Source of the DNA: Vitis vinifera
Lineage: Eukaryota; Streptophyta; Magnoliopsida; Vitales; Vitaceae
Direction of reading: 5' to 3'
Assembly: GCF_030704535.1 (NCBI RefSeq)
Contig: NC_081812.1
Coordinates: 16,931,001-16,995,000, forward strand
DNA length: 64,000 nt
The notes under the pieces were generated by a model. That model had not been told where the DNA came from. It was given only the letters and a program-made list of their open reading frames with translations, and searched no databases. The translations under genes and the position numbers were made by a program. Shown in pieces: positions 1-13,600 of this stretch; positions within the stretch are counted from its first letter, which is position 1, and each line of letters begins with the position of its first letter.

Positions 1-323
1 AAGCATTTCGTAGAAAATGAAGTTGGAAACTTTATTGGATCACACTATGAATATGTTATACTAATGCCAGTATCACATAGAAAACTGGAAATATCAAATT
101 GGCTATCAACTTCTGTTGTAGAAAACACACTAATTAGCACTAGTTTTCCCCACAACTCCACAGATGTTTTGAAGAAACAAATGTATAAAAGTATTCTTGT
201 AGTCAGCCTAGCCTAGAGTTGGTGGGATGAAGGCTTTGTTGACTTAATATTTGATCTGTTTTCTTTCTTTACAAGATAAGACATTAGTTGCAGCTTCAAA
301 TTCATTTTCCATGGTTTATGCAG

Positions 324-1724
324 CCCTCCATACTTCCAGTTCAAATTTTGCGAATAGGGCAACTTGTCATTCTCAGCGTACCTGGAGGTAAAAGTATTTA
401 TCCTTTTTATTTTTCCCCCCCTTTTTGCCAGTATTTCCTTCTACTTCTATAATTTTATTACTCTTCCTACATACTTCCATCCACTGTGTTAAGTTAATGG
501 TATGGAGATCGAAATAACGTGGAAAAAGATTATCTGGTGCCAGAGTTGTAAGGTTCTAGCTGCTTTTGTTCTTGCACTAAAATGTACTGTATTCTGTAAG
601 ATGTATCCACTTTCTTGTAGCAGGGATTCGAACTCCAAAAACTTGCATATTCTATTCCTTGGTGGTTGCATGTTGCTCTTAGCAAATAGAAGTCCTAACT
701 TCATTATTCCTTGCAGAATTTACTACAATGGCTGGCAGGCGTCTCCGGGATGCTGTTAAGAGTGTGCTGTACGCTGGGGGTAGCGACTTGGACAGCAATG
801 TCCATATTGTTATTGCTGGGTTGGCAAATACATATTCACAGTATGTGACCACCTTTGAGGAGTACCAGGTGCAGAGATATGAGGTCTGTATTGTCATTCC
901 TCACATTCTAATTTGGGCCAAGTTAAATCCTTTATATATATGTGTATGTATGTATATGTAATGTTCCTATTGGAAAATTATATTTCTCAAACTGGAAGGA
1001 GGAATAATTGAAGTGATGAAGAACAATGGTCAAATCCATCACCATTATTCTGGTCAATTTCATTATTTTAATTCTCACCTTCAGGAGGAATTGCAAAAAT
1101 CAACAAATCTTAGTGTTTTCAAATAGAATCCCCAACATTGAATAGATTCATCCATAACTGGTATTTTGATTGCAGGGAGCCTCTACTCTTTATGGTCCGC
1201 ATACGCTCAGTGCCTACATTCAGGAGTTTGAGAAACTAGCAATGGCCATTGTGAGAGATGAACAGGTAGCACCAGGTCCACAGCCCCCGGATCTCCTGCA
1301 AAGGCAAATCAGCTTGCTACCGCCAGTTATCCTGGACATCACCCCTCCTGGAGTGAATTTTGGGGATATTAAAACTGATGTCCCTCCAAGAGCCATCTTC
1401 AGGAAGCGGGACATTGTTACAGTCACCTTCTGGTCTGCATCTCCCAGGAATGACCTCATGACTGAGGGCACATTTGCTCTGGTTGAGATTCTTCATAATC
1501 AGGAGAGGTGGGTGCCAGCCTATGATGATGATGATTTCTGCCTTCGTTTTAAGTGGGCGAGGTCTTCAAAACTAAGTCCTCTTAGCCACGCAACCATAGA
1601 ATGGAGGGTACCGGAATCCGCAGTTTTGGGTGTGTACAGGATGACACATTTTGGAGCTTCGAAGAACATTTTTGGCTCAATCCGCCACTTCACAGGTTCA
1701 TCTAGTGCCTTTATAGTGGCATAG
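324..1724 (+). CDS. NCER2: Neutral ceramidase, C-terminal part (gene cut by window start)
   Basis: Neutral/alkaline ceramidase hydrolyses the amide bond of ceramide to give sphingosine and a fatty acid, at ER, Golgi or cell-surface membranes. Three coding exons are visible: 324-387, 717-883 and 1176-1724 (TAG stop), joined in frame through GT-AG introns. The first visible exon ends in the conserved motif SVPGE, completed across the intron as EFTTMAGRRLR. The second carries NTYSQYVTTFEEYQVQRYE, the family region that contributes the zinc-binding Glu and Tyr and active-site residues. The last exon holds GASTLYGPHTL and then the C-terminal beta-sandwich domain (from about VILDITPPG to HFTGSSSAFIVA). 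Bases 1-323 look like intron. The 5' exons lie outside the window, so the start and any signal peptide cannot be seen. The family call is secure; the choice of NCER2 rests on gene order shared with Arabidopsis At2g38010. Confidence 0.93.
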
Positions 1725-2159
1725 AGTTGTATTCATTATATTAATTACTGTTGTGAGTTATGTCCATTAGATTCATATAGATCTTGGCTTCAGTGCATAG
1801 GTTTTCCAGATAGCAATACAAAAACAAGAAAGATGCACGAGAAACTTGGCCTGAACATCTTTTATCTATTGTGAAGAAAGGAAAATGAGGAGGAGATATT
1901 CCCCTTTTGCTCAATCAGTTTGCAGCATATTACCATGCATGGTTGTGTCAACTACTGTTTCTCTCCATCCCTCATCATGCATTTTTTGGATGTGGATCTT
2001 CTTATCATCATTTTCTGCATCTCTGAATTTCTAGATTCTCTTTCTATGCATCACCATGGTTTGCTAAATGGAACCACCCTAAAGAAAACGAAGGAACTCT
2101 TGAGCCTTGCAGGGATGTGATTTTAACTGTTTACTTGTGAAAAAACCTGAATGAGGAAG
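1725..2159. other. 3' UTR and downstream spacer of ceramidase gene
   Basis: No coding signal. The first few hundred bases after the stop are probably 3' UTR. Small ORFs here have no recognisable features. Confidence 0.5.
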
Positions 2160-2787
2160 TGATGTAGGATAACCCTAGGATGGTTGCCTACACTCCATGA
2201 TAGGTGGGCTAGAGTTTTATTTTTAGGGTGTAAGGAGAGAAACAAAGAATAAATTTTATGGTAGAGAAAATTATAAGATAAGAAATGGAGAGAAAGAAGA
2301 AACAATGAAAAAAAGATGGAAAATCTTAGAGTCTCACTAAGGCCTTCTAGGAGCCTCACCTAGAAGAAAATCAATGGAGTCTTATTATTGAGGGTTGCAA
2401 CCTTATAATGAAAGAAAGTATAATATTATTTATCAAATTCATTCATTTGATTTACATTGATTAACCTATTTAGGTTTCTCTAATAAATCCAAAGTCTACC
2501 AGAACTCTAATAACCTATTATGATTCTAATTCTAATTATAACATCTAAAATCTATTAGGATTCTAATAACTTATCATGAGTCAAATTCTAATTATATTAT
2601 AACATCTAAAATCTATTAGGACTCTAATAACCTATGACTCAAATTTTAATTATATTATAACTCAACTAGCTAATTGATTCCAATAAATATTAATCCTAAT
2701 TTAATTCCAAGTAATATTAATCCTACTTTAATTATAACTAATAATAATTCCCTTTTTGATATATATCTTAAAGATTCATCCTCATCA
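2160..2787 (+). mobile_element. Solo LTR (retrotransposon remnant), 628 bp
   Basis: The sequence begins TGATGTAGGA and ends TCCTCATCA, so it has TG...CA ends with a 5-bp inverted match (TGATG/CATCA). It is flanked by GGAAG on the left and AGAAG on the right, a one-mismatch 5-bp target duplication. Its first 320 bp recur at 37556-37880. No coding region is inside. Near 2500-2670 it contains an internal degenerate repeat of about 80 bp around the phrase ATCTAAAATCTATTAGGA. Solo LTR is the best reading. The superfamily cannot be told from the LTR alone. Confidence 0.7.
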
Positions 2788-4383
2788 AGAAGAGTTGGCC
2801 AATTTACACAACTACCCCAAATGGCTTAAAGATTTCAGATTGCCTTCGTCTTCTTTGCTATCAGCACACACATGGAGGCAACATGAGGAAAAGAAATAAG
2901 CCATGAGATTTCTAAGTTAAGTGTCTCTGCATTTAACATACTGTAGAAATCTCTTTCAACTAGGAATGTTAACCGCTGCTCAGTATCTGTCCCACCATTC
3001 CAAGCAGTCGCTGGGATAATAAAAGCTTTATGGTAGGAGTAGGACTAGAAAACAAAACCAAAAAAGGAAAAGGGGTAAAAAAGGGAAAGAAAAATAAACA
3101 CGTGAAACGCATGGATGGGAAGGAAGTGGCCCTTCATCAGTGTTTGCTTTTGTAGTGATGCCTAAACCTACACATTCAGAATCTGTGGGGGTGGAACCGT
3201 GTATGTGAATTCACAGGATATGCAGTAGTAGTGGCATATGCGCATTTGAATAGGTCTAAGCCCACCCAAACCTCCACTTGATATTTTCCGCATTAAACTG
3301 GAGACTTAGTGCCCCTCCTGAATATGGTGATTTGGAACCTGAATTCGCCAACCTTGGACTTTTGAGTTTTGACCATTCAGCTCAGGGTCTCCCTCTTCCT
3401 GCCGCCTTCCAAATCCACCACATTTGACCCTTTTCACCCACACATGAGTTTGTTGACATTTTCACGTTGCAGTTCACGGAGAAGTTGTCTTTCCTCTTTT
3501 AACTTCTATTGGAAAATTCAATACCAGTGTAATAAACGGACGTGACCATTTTGGCCTTCCACTTTTATTTTTCTTATCGTATTTATATCCTCTTATTTAA
3601 ATTTAAAGAGTAAGGCCGTAAGTGTGAGTGACAAATAAAAGCTACAGAGGGAAATATTTTCCTAGACAAAAAGATGTTGTCGCCGTTCGCCGTACGCCTG
3701 CTACTAATGATTGAAAGGGTTGTGAAGCAGGGTGATGGGCAAGGATGTCCAATTCTACTACGACAAGTTGCAACGTCGAATTACCGGACCAGTCTTATCA
3801 CAAATATCTTAACAGGGCGGCTCCCTAACATGGGTGTGGAGAGCGTGTCCGGGTATTTGGTAGATGGGACCCACGCGCCATGCTGCAGGCGTGACTCAGC
3901 CTATTCTCTCACAAGACCGGTACGTTCCCACCACTAACAGTTGATTGACCACTCACTCTGGGATTCTCGACTCTTTTTTCCCTTCTAAAACGTTACCTTA
4001 AATAAATCCTGAAACGTTTACTCTCTCCTCCCTGTCCCTGCTCCCTGCTCCCTGCGATTAAACCTCTTACGCCTTCGTTTTCTCTCTTCTTTAACACTCT
4101 CTACAACAATAATAATTATAATAATAATAAAGAAGGCTTAAAGAAGGGCTTTCACTTTCGTCATTTCAAAACGCTTCCAATCAATCCATCTCTCTCTTTC
4201 TAGATCGATACACGCTCTCCTCTCTATCTCTCTCAATAACGCTCCATTATTTCCGGATCGATTATATCCCTCCATTCCTAAATCCTAGCTTTCAGCCTCG
4301 CAATTCATGCTCTTCTAGTCCAATCCATTCCGCTTCTGTTCTTATCCCCAAAACCCTAGAAAAAAAAAAAATCAATCAAGCTC
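2788..4383 (+). promoter_or_regulatory. Intergenic DNA, promoter and 5' UTR of the transporter gene
   Basis: No convincing gene. The last 300 bp before the ATG at 4384 are rich in CT runs (about 4020-4260, e.g. repeated TCTCTC), a pattern typical of plant core promoters and 5' leaders. The open frame at 3674-3937 has no family features. Confidence 0.45.
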
Positions 4384-7300
4384 ATGAAGGGGTCGAGCCG
4401 GTGGTTCACGATCGGCCTCGTCACCTCTTGGTACTCCTCCAACATTGGGGTTTTGCTCCTCAACAAGTACTTGCTCAGCAACTATGGCTTCAAGTACCCT
4501 ATCTTCCTCACCATGTGTCACATGATGGCCTGTTCGCTTCTCAGCTATATTGCTATTGCTTGGATGAAGATGGTTCCTTTGCAGACCATACGGTCTCGAG
4601 CACAGTTCTTGAAAATTTCCTGTCTCAGTCTTGTTTTTTGCTCGTCGGTGGTTTGTGGGAACGTCTCTCTTCGGTACCTTCCGGTGTCGTTCAATCAGGC
4701 GGTCGGGGCCACCACGCCCTTCTTTACGGCTGTGTTCGCTTATTTAATGAAGGAGAAAAGGGAGGATTGGATAACCTATCTGACTTTGATTCCTGTGGTC
4801 ACCGGCGTCATCATTGCCAGCGGGGTAAGATTTTCTTTTTCAACTTTATCTTTCAATTTCAATTGAACTCCACTTTCTTCCTCTTTAGTTTTTATGTTTT
4901 AGATTGCTTGGTAACATAAGAATAGGATCTGTTTTGATATATATGTTGATGAAAAAAATCAAATTGACAAAATGATGCATATGGAAGTAAAAAATAAAAT
5001 AACAATATGAAAATGCAATTCAGTGTGACTCCCACATATTTGATTTTGGTTTTCCAAGGATGCATTGCATTGCCCTGCACAATCCTGTGTCCTTTGACTT
5101 AAACAGAATTGGTTTTGGTTAGATTGAAGAAAATTATTGGCAGCTTGTGTTACTAGATCAGAAAGAAATTATCTTCTTGTGTGGATAATGTCACTAATAG
5201 AATTTTTGACAGAAATTATGCCTTCCCAGCATTTTTGTTGCTGCAGGTAAACAGGGTACATAAAGGCTTGAAAATTGGGTTGATTTGGATGAATCTTGAA
5301 CATTACTGTTGTATTAATTTTTCTAGTGATTTTATTCTTAACAAATTACCAACAACAAAAATCTTAATAAGAAGTTCATTTTACTTAGTAGTAAATGGGT
5401 ATGAACAAACTTAATTTAAATAAACCAAATCCAGTTCCCACCATTTGCATTTAGCATAAGTATCATTTATAATTCGGTTAAATCAAGAACAGTAACTGAT
5501 TCATCATGCCTAAATTTAGCTCTTTCTGGTTTCATTATTATTTCTAAAAGTCTGAACTTGAACCATGTTTTTTCACTCCACAATGTGAATTGGTTTACTG
5601 CATGTAACCAAACCTTCTTGACAATTTCTCTTATCTGTCTCTCTTTTACATTGAATTTCTTTTGAATAATTTATTTATACCCTTATTGACCTCAAAATCT
5701 GATGAATAGAACCTTGATTGACTAAATTATATATAATAATATATGGCTAATCTTTAGGGTATATATAATAATATATGACTAATCATATGGGATTGTGTAA
5801 ATTTTCCCCTTTCATTTTGGTAGCTAATGTACCGCACCACTCACTCACAGAAGCATATTTTCATTTCATTTATCCTGCAATAGTTCTAATTTTAAGGTCT
5901 TCTTAAGTTTCTCCCTTATGGGTGACCAAACTAGGATAAGGTTAATGGTCTTTCATGTTAATTTCCCAGCAACAGTTTTCTCCAGTTCTTACTTTTTTTC
6001 CCCAGATTCTACTTAGTATACTCTTTATTCATAGCTTGCATATCCCTGAATCCTCTAATTCATGAGTGTTTCCTGCATTCCAGTTTTTGGCATATCCTAA
6101 TTTTGGTACCTTCAATTAAAACTGTCAACAAACAATGTCCACAATGGCCCTCTTCTTGTCAATTTGTGGTTATTCCATTAATTACTACTCAAAAGGATCA
6201 GACAGGAATGATGGCTCTAATATAGCCTTATTCTGTTTCAAAACCCTGTTGTATCTTCTTCTCTTGGTTTGTCAAGCTGGTTGCAAATTCAGTCAATGGT
6301 CAAGTTTATATATTATTTGAATCTAATGACCTTCCACAATTTCACCACATTCTCTTTGTCTCTTTCCTAAGCAAAGAGCTGTCAGTTGAGTTATGCTTCA
6401 CAGAGTGGAATGCTAGGAAGCTGGGGAAATTGCATGTCTACAAGACAAAGTTTGTTGAGGAGATTGATGAGGTATACTCTTATAGGCTATGAGAACAGGA
6501 ACAGTTATTGAGATGGTCAGTGGTGCCTAGAGAGAAAACCAATGGTGGAAAGTGTCAATAGATATCAGTTATGATGCTGGTAGGGGTTTTGTAGAAGGAG
6601 AAGAGGAAAATTGAGGAAATTGTTGAATTTGCACTGAGAATCTGGCTTTTCAAATGGTGTAGTATTTGTGTTGCAAAGCCCTAGTTGAATAAGCATTGCT
6701 TTTTGTGATTTATTGTGTCTACCTGATCTTAAATGGTGTTCATGATATGTATTTTGTTTATTTATGAGATCCTTGCTGATTTTCAGTATTTTGTTTTCTG
6801 GAGCAAAAAGTTATGTTTATCTTTATGAAAATTTATTATATGGCTGTAGGGTGAACCGAGTTTCCATATGTTTGGGTTTATAATATGCATTTCGGCTACA
6901 GCTGCAAGGGCTTTTAAGTCAGTGCTTCAAGGGAAATTGCTGACCTCAGAAGGGTATTAAATCTCCCTCTCTCTCTCTCTCTCTGATTTTTCTTTTTTTC
7001 TTTTTTTGTTAAAAGTTAAAGACAAATTAGGAACTTAAGGTACACATTGTTCTGTTTCATCAGTGTAGACTAAAATGATCCAAAATTTTTCCAGGGAAAA
7101 GTTGAATTCTATGAACCTTCTGCTGTACATGGCTCCAATAGCTGTTGCATTCTTAATTCCTGCAACACTAATTATGGAGGAAAATGTGGTTGCAATTACA
7201 TTGGCTCTTGCCAGAGATGATATTAAAATAATATGGTATCTCCTCTTCAATTCTGCTCTAGCATATTTTGTGAACTTGACCAATTTCTTGGTCACTAAGC

Positions 7301-9558
7301 ACACCAGTGCTTTAACACTCCAGGTATGGTCCTGAATTTTAACGTGTTTCTTCCTCTTTCATGGTTGCCTGCATATTCTTTTAACACATGCACACGGTAT
7401 AGCAGTTTCTTGAACACACTGTATTTTCCAACTATTTGAGTTGGCATATGGTTCCTGTATGAGATTTTGACTTTTAAATTGTTTTATTTTCTTTTAATGA
7501 TCCAAATACTCCATTAACTGAGCATACTTTTACATACTTGTTTACCTAAAGTTTCATGGAAATGTTTTTATATGAAATCTCTTAGATGTATTATTCTTAG
7601 ATTTTGCCAGTCCTTTGACTTGATCATTGAGTTCAAGTTATACAATATAGCCTTAATAATGCTGATGGTGGCTGATTGAGTATACTTATTAAATTCTCAG
7701 AATTTCATATGATGCAATTCACTAAGTGTTATTAGTATAATCAGAAAAACAGAGAAAAGGGTTGGAATTTTACCCCCTTTTCAAAATTCAACTAATAAGA
7801 ATTGCATGAAAGTGTTTCTGGAATCTATACTGTAAGAGTCCAAGAGAGGATTTGAATATTGTTGAGGAACCAATGTTTCTAAAAGCTTAAGCTGTTAGAA
7901 TTTGGGCCCACAATATATACCATCTTTCTAACTCTCTCCATACCCATTTTTTACCTATCATCAAAAGAGAAAAAAAAAAGAAAGGAAAAAAACTGTCCAT
8001 ACCCATACATGGAGAGATAGGGACAGACAGTCTCCTTTGGGCTGGTCTAGGGGCTTAATAAATTAGGGAAATCAACATGTAGTACTGTTCAAACTCCTAA
8101 CATCTCGCTGATTGAGACTCTAATACCATGTTGAGCCATGAAAATGCTTTAGTTGTTAGAATGTGAACCACAATGCATATCATACTCTCTGACAGATATC
8201 ATAAGCTAAAAGAATTGAAGCTCATAGAAGCAAGTGGTAGCACAACCGTGGTAAATAACTAGAAAAGGCTTCCATCTCAAAAAGGAAGCACCAGTATGTT
8301 TGCTTTTTAATATTGATATTGTTTGACAAACTATTGCTCCATCCTACAGCATAATAATTGAATTTGAGAATCTTAATCAAATGGAATTTCCTTAATATAG
8401 AGATGAACAACAGCCATCTCATAATGAAAAAACAGTCACATGTGCAACATATGTTTATAATTAGGATTAAGTAGTTCTATAAAAAATTAATTTAGGGGTA
8501 ACATTGTGCTGCATGAGGAAACATGTGCCTACTCTGTATTTTTGTTTTTTAGCAAATTAGAGATATTAATATTGATATTGTTTGACAAAGCTATTGCTCC
8601 ATCATACATCATAATAATTGAACTTAAGAATCTGAAATTTGAGCTTGGGAGGTTGCAAATCTATGAGGCAATTACCTCGTTTACATAAAGATCATATTAA
8701 ATTATCAAATAGTATGCTTTTGGAGAGTAAAATAGGCAGCGGTAACCATGGAAAACACTTCTTAATCATGTGAGCTGTTGTGAGAAATCAAATGGAATTT
8801 CCTTGATATAGAGATGAACAATAGCTGTCTCAGAATGTGAAAATAAGGTCACATGTGCAACAGATGTTAATAATTAGGATATAGTAGTCCTATAAAAAAA
8901 TAATTTATGGATAATATTGTGCTGCATGAAGAAACATGTGCTGACTCTGTATTTTTGTCTTTTAGCAAATTAGAGATATCGATCCTTGGAAAAATCAGTC
9001 CCAATAGTTTTGCTATTTATTTAGTCTTGATGTCAAAATAATTAGCTTGATGCCTCTTGAATGTATAATAGGATTATCAGATGAATGATAACTATCTCAG
9101 AATAAAAAACAAAGTTCTATGTGTGACAATGTTTCAACCAGTCATGCAAAAATAATTTAGGGGTTATGGTGTGCTGCATAAGGAAATTATGCCTACTCTG
9201 TATTTTTGTCATGTGGCAAATTAGAGATATGGATTCTTGAAAAGAGTAATCCCAATCCCAATAATTTTGCTAATTGGTCTTTGATGTCAAAATTATTAGT
9301 CTTGGTGCACCATGAATGTACCCTCTGCCAACATTTTGTTATTAGATTAAGAATATCTATTGAGGGGTTTATTACCTACTTGGAGTTTGAATTTGTTTTA
9401 AACTTTTGCAGGTCTTGGGGAATGCAAAGGGGGCTGTTGCTGTAGTTATATCAATTTTAATATTTAGAAATCCTGTCTCAGTGACAGGGATGCTGGGCTA
9501 CATGCTCACTGTTATTGGAGTTGTTCTGTACAGCGAATCCAAGAAACGGAACAAATGA
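4384..9558 (+). CDS. UDP-uronic acid/sugar-phosphate transporter-like protein (UUAT/TPT family)
   Basis: Multi-pass Golgi/secretory carrier of the nucleotide-sugar/triose-phosphate translocator superfamily, 306 residues, the usual family length. Four exons join in frame: 4384-4824, 6850-6953, 7095-7323 and 9412-9558 (TGA). The N-terminus [13 protein letters not shown], then [48 protein letters not shown] and [20 protein letters not shown] are hallmarks of the Arabidopsis At5g04160 (UUAT1)/At3g11320/At5g05820 group. About ten hydrophobic segments are visible. The C-terminus KKRNK is a basic tail of the kind used for ER export. Intron 1 (2.0 kb) and intron 3 (2.1 kb) are long; intron 2 has a CT microsatellite (6967-6984) and intron 3 a repeat block. 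Substrate is inferred from the group, not seen. The family call is firm, the exact member is not. Confidence 0.92.
8311..9240 (+). repeat. Degenerate repeats of two modules inside transporter intron 3
   Basis: Module A (starts TATTGATATTGTTTGACAAA) occurs at 8311 and 8570. Module B (from AATGGAATTTCC through CACATGTGCAAC, GTGCTGCATGA and CTCTGTATTTTTGT to GCAAATTAGAGATAT) occurs at about 8380-8565 and 8790-8980, offset 413 bp. A more decayed third B copy lies at about 9065-9235. This is a local intronic duplication without coding capacity. Confidence 0.75.
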
Positions 9559-10677
9559 GAACCCTAAACACACACTATCTTGTTTTACTTCTCATGAGGG
9601 TGCAGTGGAAGCCTCCAGGCCCATGATCCTAAGATATGCTTGTAGCTGAGGCCATTTCATGGTCCCCATGATTCTTTTACGGGAAATTGGAAAGAAGAAT
9701 TTCCACTTGTATTAACAGAGAAATTTTAGTAAAAGCTCCTATTTTCCCTGTACTATCAACAGTTCGTTTAGGGGTGGGATTCAGCCCCAATTGGTAATTT
9801 TATTTTTCTTCATTTTGTCTTTAAAACCTTGGTGTCATATCTTGATTATTTAATGAAAGATGTATCGATATATTTTTATTTACACTGGAGTTATTATTGT
9901 TATTATTATTATGAGTAGCAGTTACATTGTTGGACAAGTACTGTAAGATTGCGGTTGATAGCAACTCTTACCCTATGTTGCGGTTGGTGGTCCTACTGGT
10001 TTTCCATAAATATATGAATCACGAGAACAAAGTATTCATCTTAAACACTATTATTGCGGATGGGTTGGAATTCAACATGAGAAAACATACACGACATTTG
10101 CGCCTTTGGTAAAACTAAAACCTATCGAGGAATTCTCGCCACTTACATGAAGAATAATTCTGAGAATCGGAGAAAGGCAACTTTTTGTGGGAATGCCTGC
10201 CAAGGTTCCGTGTCTCTGGTAAATACCCTGCAAATTTACCAACTTGTTCATGACGCTGCTGACGCGGCGAGGCAAGATTGGCTTGAAGGCAATTTGAAGT
10301 CGAACGTGGACGGAGCATGTAAAAGTGGGAAAAGAGGGGAAAAAAAGATGTAAAAAGGAAAATAGAGAAAGGGAAATGCGTTGTGACTTGTGAGTAGTGC
10401 AAATGAGTAATGGCGCAAAAACGAATAAATGAAGCTGACGAGGAAGAGCACAGCGAAGCAGCCAATTGCCGAGACTTGGTTGTTGCTTTTCCCGAGATTC
10501 CCAATTTACAGCGAAGCCGTTACTCATCTCTTCACTCTTGCTTCTCTCGACATTTTGTATTTGTTCGGCGCCACTCTTCTAGACTTCCTTTATAAAAATA
10601 AACTAGAACCCTAATCATCTCTTTCCATATTCTATTCTGAGACCTCCAGGGTCCAATCACTAAACTCCTCTCTCCTC
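9559..10677. other. 3' UTR of the transporter gene, spacer and UCP1 promoter
   Basis: The first 300 bp after 9558 are probably 3' UTR. The minus-strand open frames at 10072-10527 have no family features and lie over the UCP1 promoter. Confidence 0.45.
10590..10598 (+). promoter_or_regulatory. Probable TATA box of UCP1
   Basis: TTATAAAAATA lies about 85 bp upstream of the UCP1 start codon. This is the expected distance for a short plant 5' leader beginning near 10620. Position and motif only. Confidence 0.5.
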
Positions 10678-13600
10678 ATGGCGGATCACGGTCCCAAAAC
10701 CAATATCTCCTTAGCTGGAACCTTCGCTAGTAGCGCTTTCGCTGCTTGTTTCGCTGAGGTATGCGGTTGCCTTTTGACTGTCTTTGAAATAAATCTACGA
10801 TCGCTTCGTGTTAATTTTTGTTGTTCTTAGTTTCTGAGATCTGCTGTGATGGATCTGGGAGTGGAGTGTGAATTTAGCTTTGGGAAATTGTGCTGTTTAG
10901 GACCTTACCTTTTTGTTTTTGTGTTTGTGTTCTGCTTTTCAGACACACTGCACCATTAAACACATTTTCCTCTCTACTGATTTTAGAAGCACAAAACTCG
11001 TTTAGATAATGCACCAAAGAGGTCCTTAGTTACAATAATAGACGTGATCATGGTGCATGGACTCGGTGCTGAGTAAGGAAATTCCGCAAAATCAGGGTAT
11101 TTGGCCTAGATTCCTACGGGTTTTACAAGATGTGTTGAGTAAGAATGAACTCCGCTGAACTGGCTGAATACAGGTGTATCATTTTTCATTGATTTGGAAC
11201 CCAGAACCCTGAGAAATGTCAAAATCTGTCCTAATCAGGTGATTCTATGCATCAATTCCATCAGTTTGAATTTTGCCTGATATTGGTAGATAATTTACTT
11301 TACCCTGAAATCATGCAGTCCAAGAACCATCAATTCTAATTCTTATCCTTGTGCGTGGATTCTGGATCTTCTAGAAAAATCCAGTTCAGTAGGGTTAAAA
11401 CGCCTGAATTGTGTGCGGACCAAGTATAACTAGGTTCTTTGAGTGGTGTTGGGGTTCTTTTACATTGTACCAATGTGTTTCTTCTTACATGTATACCATG
11501 AGAAATTCAAGACACCAAGCTTCTAAAGATTAATTTGGATCCTTGAAATAAACTACCTTGTACTGTCTTGATGTAAATTGGTTCCTATGGTGTTATGGCA
11601 TCCCTGAAGTGTTTTTAATTTTGATGCAGATCTGTACAATTCCTTTGGATACTGCTAAAGTTAGGCTTCAGCTCCAAAAGAAAGCTGTTGCAGGAGATGG
11701 AGTGGCCTTACCAAAATATAGGGGTCTGCTAGGTACAGTTGGTACCATCGCTAGGGAAGAAGGCATGTCAGCACTCTGGAAGGGCATTGTACCAGGATTA
11801 CATCGTCAATGCCTTTTTGGAGGCTTAAGAATTGGGATGTATGAGCCTGTAGGTTTCAAATCTTTTCCTCTCCCCCTCTTTTTTGATTGATTAGTCTTAA
11901 TTCTCATGCATAATCTACATGCTCGACAGGTGAAGGCCTTCTATGTGGGTAAGGATCATGTTGGAGATGTTCCTTTATCCAAGAAAATACTTGCTGCACT
12001 AACAACTGGTGAGCACATATGCTGGACTCTGATGTACTTGTTTTTCATTTGAATATAATGAGTATGGTGAGCACATACTCATGATTCCTATTAAACTTGT
12101 GATTGGGATTTAATTCTCATGATGTACTTGTTTAATTCTCATAATTAAACAGGTGGTCTAGCGATTACAATTGCCAATCCAACTGACCTTGTGAAAGTTC
12201 GACTTCAATCTGAAGGAAAATTGCCACCTGGTGTGCCAAGACGCTATTCCGGATCATTGAATGCTTATTCTACAATAGTGAGACAGGTGGAACATCTTGC
12301 CCTTATATGCATATTATTTATTAGTTTCTTTATAATTTATTTAAGTTTCATTTGTTTGATGTCTTTATCCAATTTTACTAATTTGTATCTAAAATTTAGG
12401 AGGGAGTTGGAGCTCTGTGGACTGGGCTTGGACCGAATGTAGCGAGAAATGCTATTATAAATGCTGCTGAACTAGCCAGTTATGATCAAGTGAAGCAGGT
12501 TGTCTACAAAGTTTCATCATTGGTGGACTATTTTTGTCTTATGATGTGCAACTTTGTAATTATATTTGCCTCTTTATTTCAATGCAGACGATTTTGAAAA
12601 TTCCAGGGTTCAAAGATAATGTTTTGACTCATCTCTTAGCTGGTTTGGGGGCGGGTTTTTTCGCAGTCTGTATTGGCTCCCCAGTTGACGTGGTATCTCT
12701 CTATTTTCACATTTCCTCTCTTCAAAAAGAGTTTTTGTTTTGTGCATTTTACAGCATGATAGTGATACTGATAACCATTCTACTTAAGAATGCCTATCAA
12801 ATGGATGTACTGGCTTGGGTGAGAGTTCTGAGACCATGTATTATGTAGGCAAACCAACTAGAACTTCTCTAAAATGTTTCTGTCAAAACTTGCGACTGCT
12901 CGACTTGAACCATTGTTTTGATAATCAACTTTTTAGCTGATTACCATCATTTTTTTTTTTGCAAATAAGCATGTCTTGGATGATAGATAATCATATTTAG
13001 GCTTGTTTCCATGTCAATATCAGTAGTTATGACCAGGAGCCCCACTATAATACATCTTGTAAGTTGAAGTCTTTTTTATTACAGTAAGTATGAAATTATT
13101 TATTAGCCATACAATGATAATAGTTCAGGATAATAAAATATCTTGGACTATCTGGTTTTATCACATTTCTCGACAAATTTGTCTTGAAGTGCTTGAGAGT
13201 TTTTAAATTAGGCGATTCCAAATCATCCCAACAAATTGTTCTTAACATGGATCAGTAATTTAACAGGATATTTTGGTAATGGTTTTTCATTATGGAATAT
13301 ATGTATCTTATACCATTTTGTATCTAAGTACATTGCAGAAACTTTTATGTAAATTTTCAAATATGGTTGTTCAAAATGATTTCACTGTGATTTTTGAGTT
13401 CTAAGAAAATTTTCTAAATGGTCTAATAATGCGATCGATTTTTCTACCAATCCAGTTATGCAGAATGAAGTGCTTTTCCAATATTATGGTATTCACTAAC
13501 ATTAGAAATAACTAGCAGTTTGCACAGTCAGGATTAGATAACCTGTTCTTGGTGGATACTGCTCTACCTGGCTTGCTTCAACAACTGATATAGCTCCAGC

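Noticed and set aside
3674-3937. 87-codon open frame upstream of the transporter gene
   Set aside because: No family features, no splice partners; it lies in promoter DNA.
10072-10527. 151-codon minus-strand open frame upstream of UCP1
   Set aside because: It covers the UCP1 promoter, overlaps other frames, is low in complexity and has no recognisable domain.
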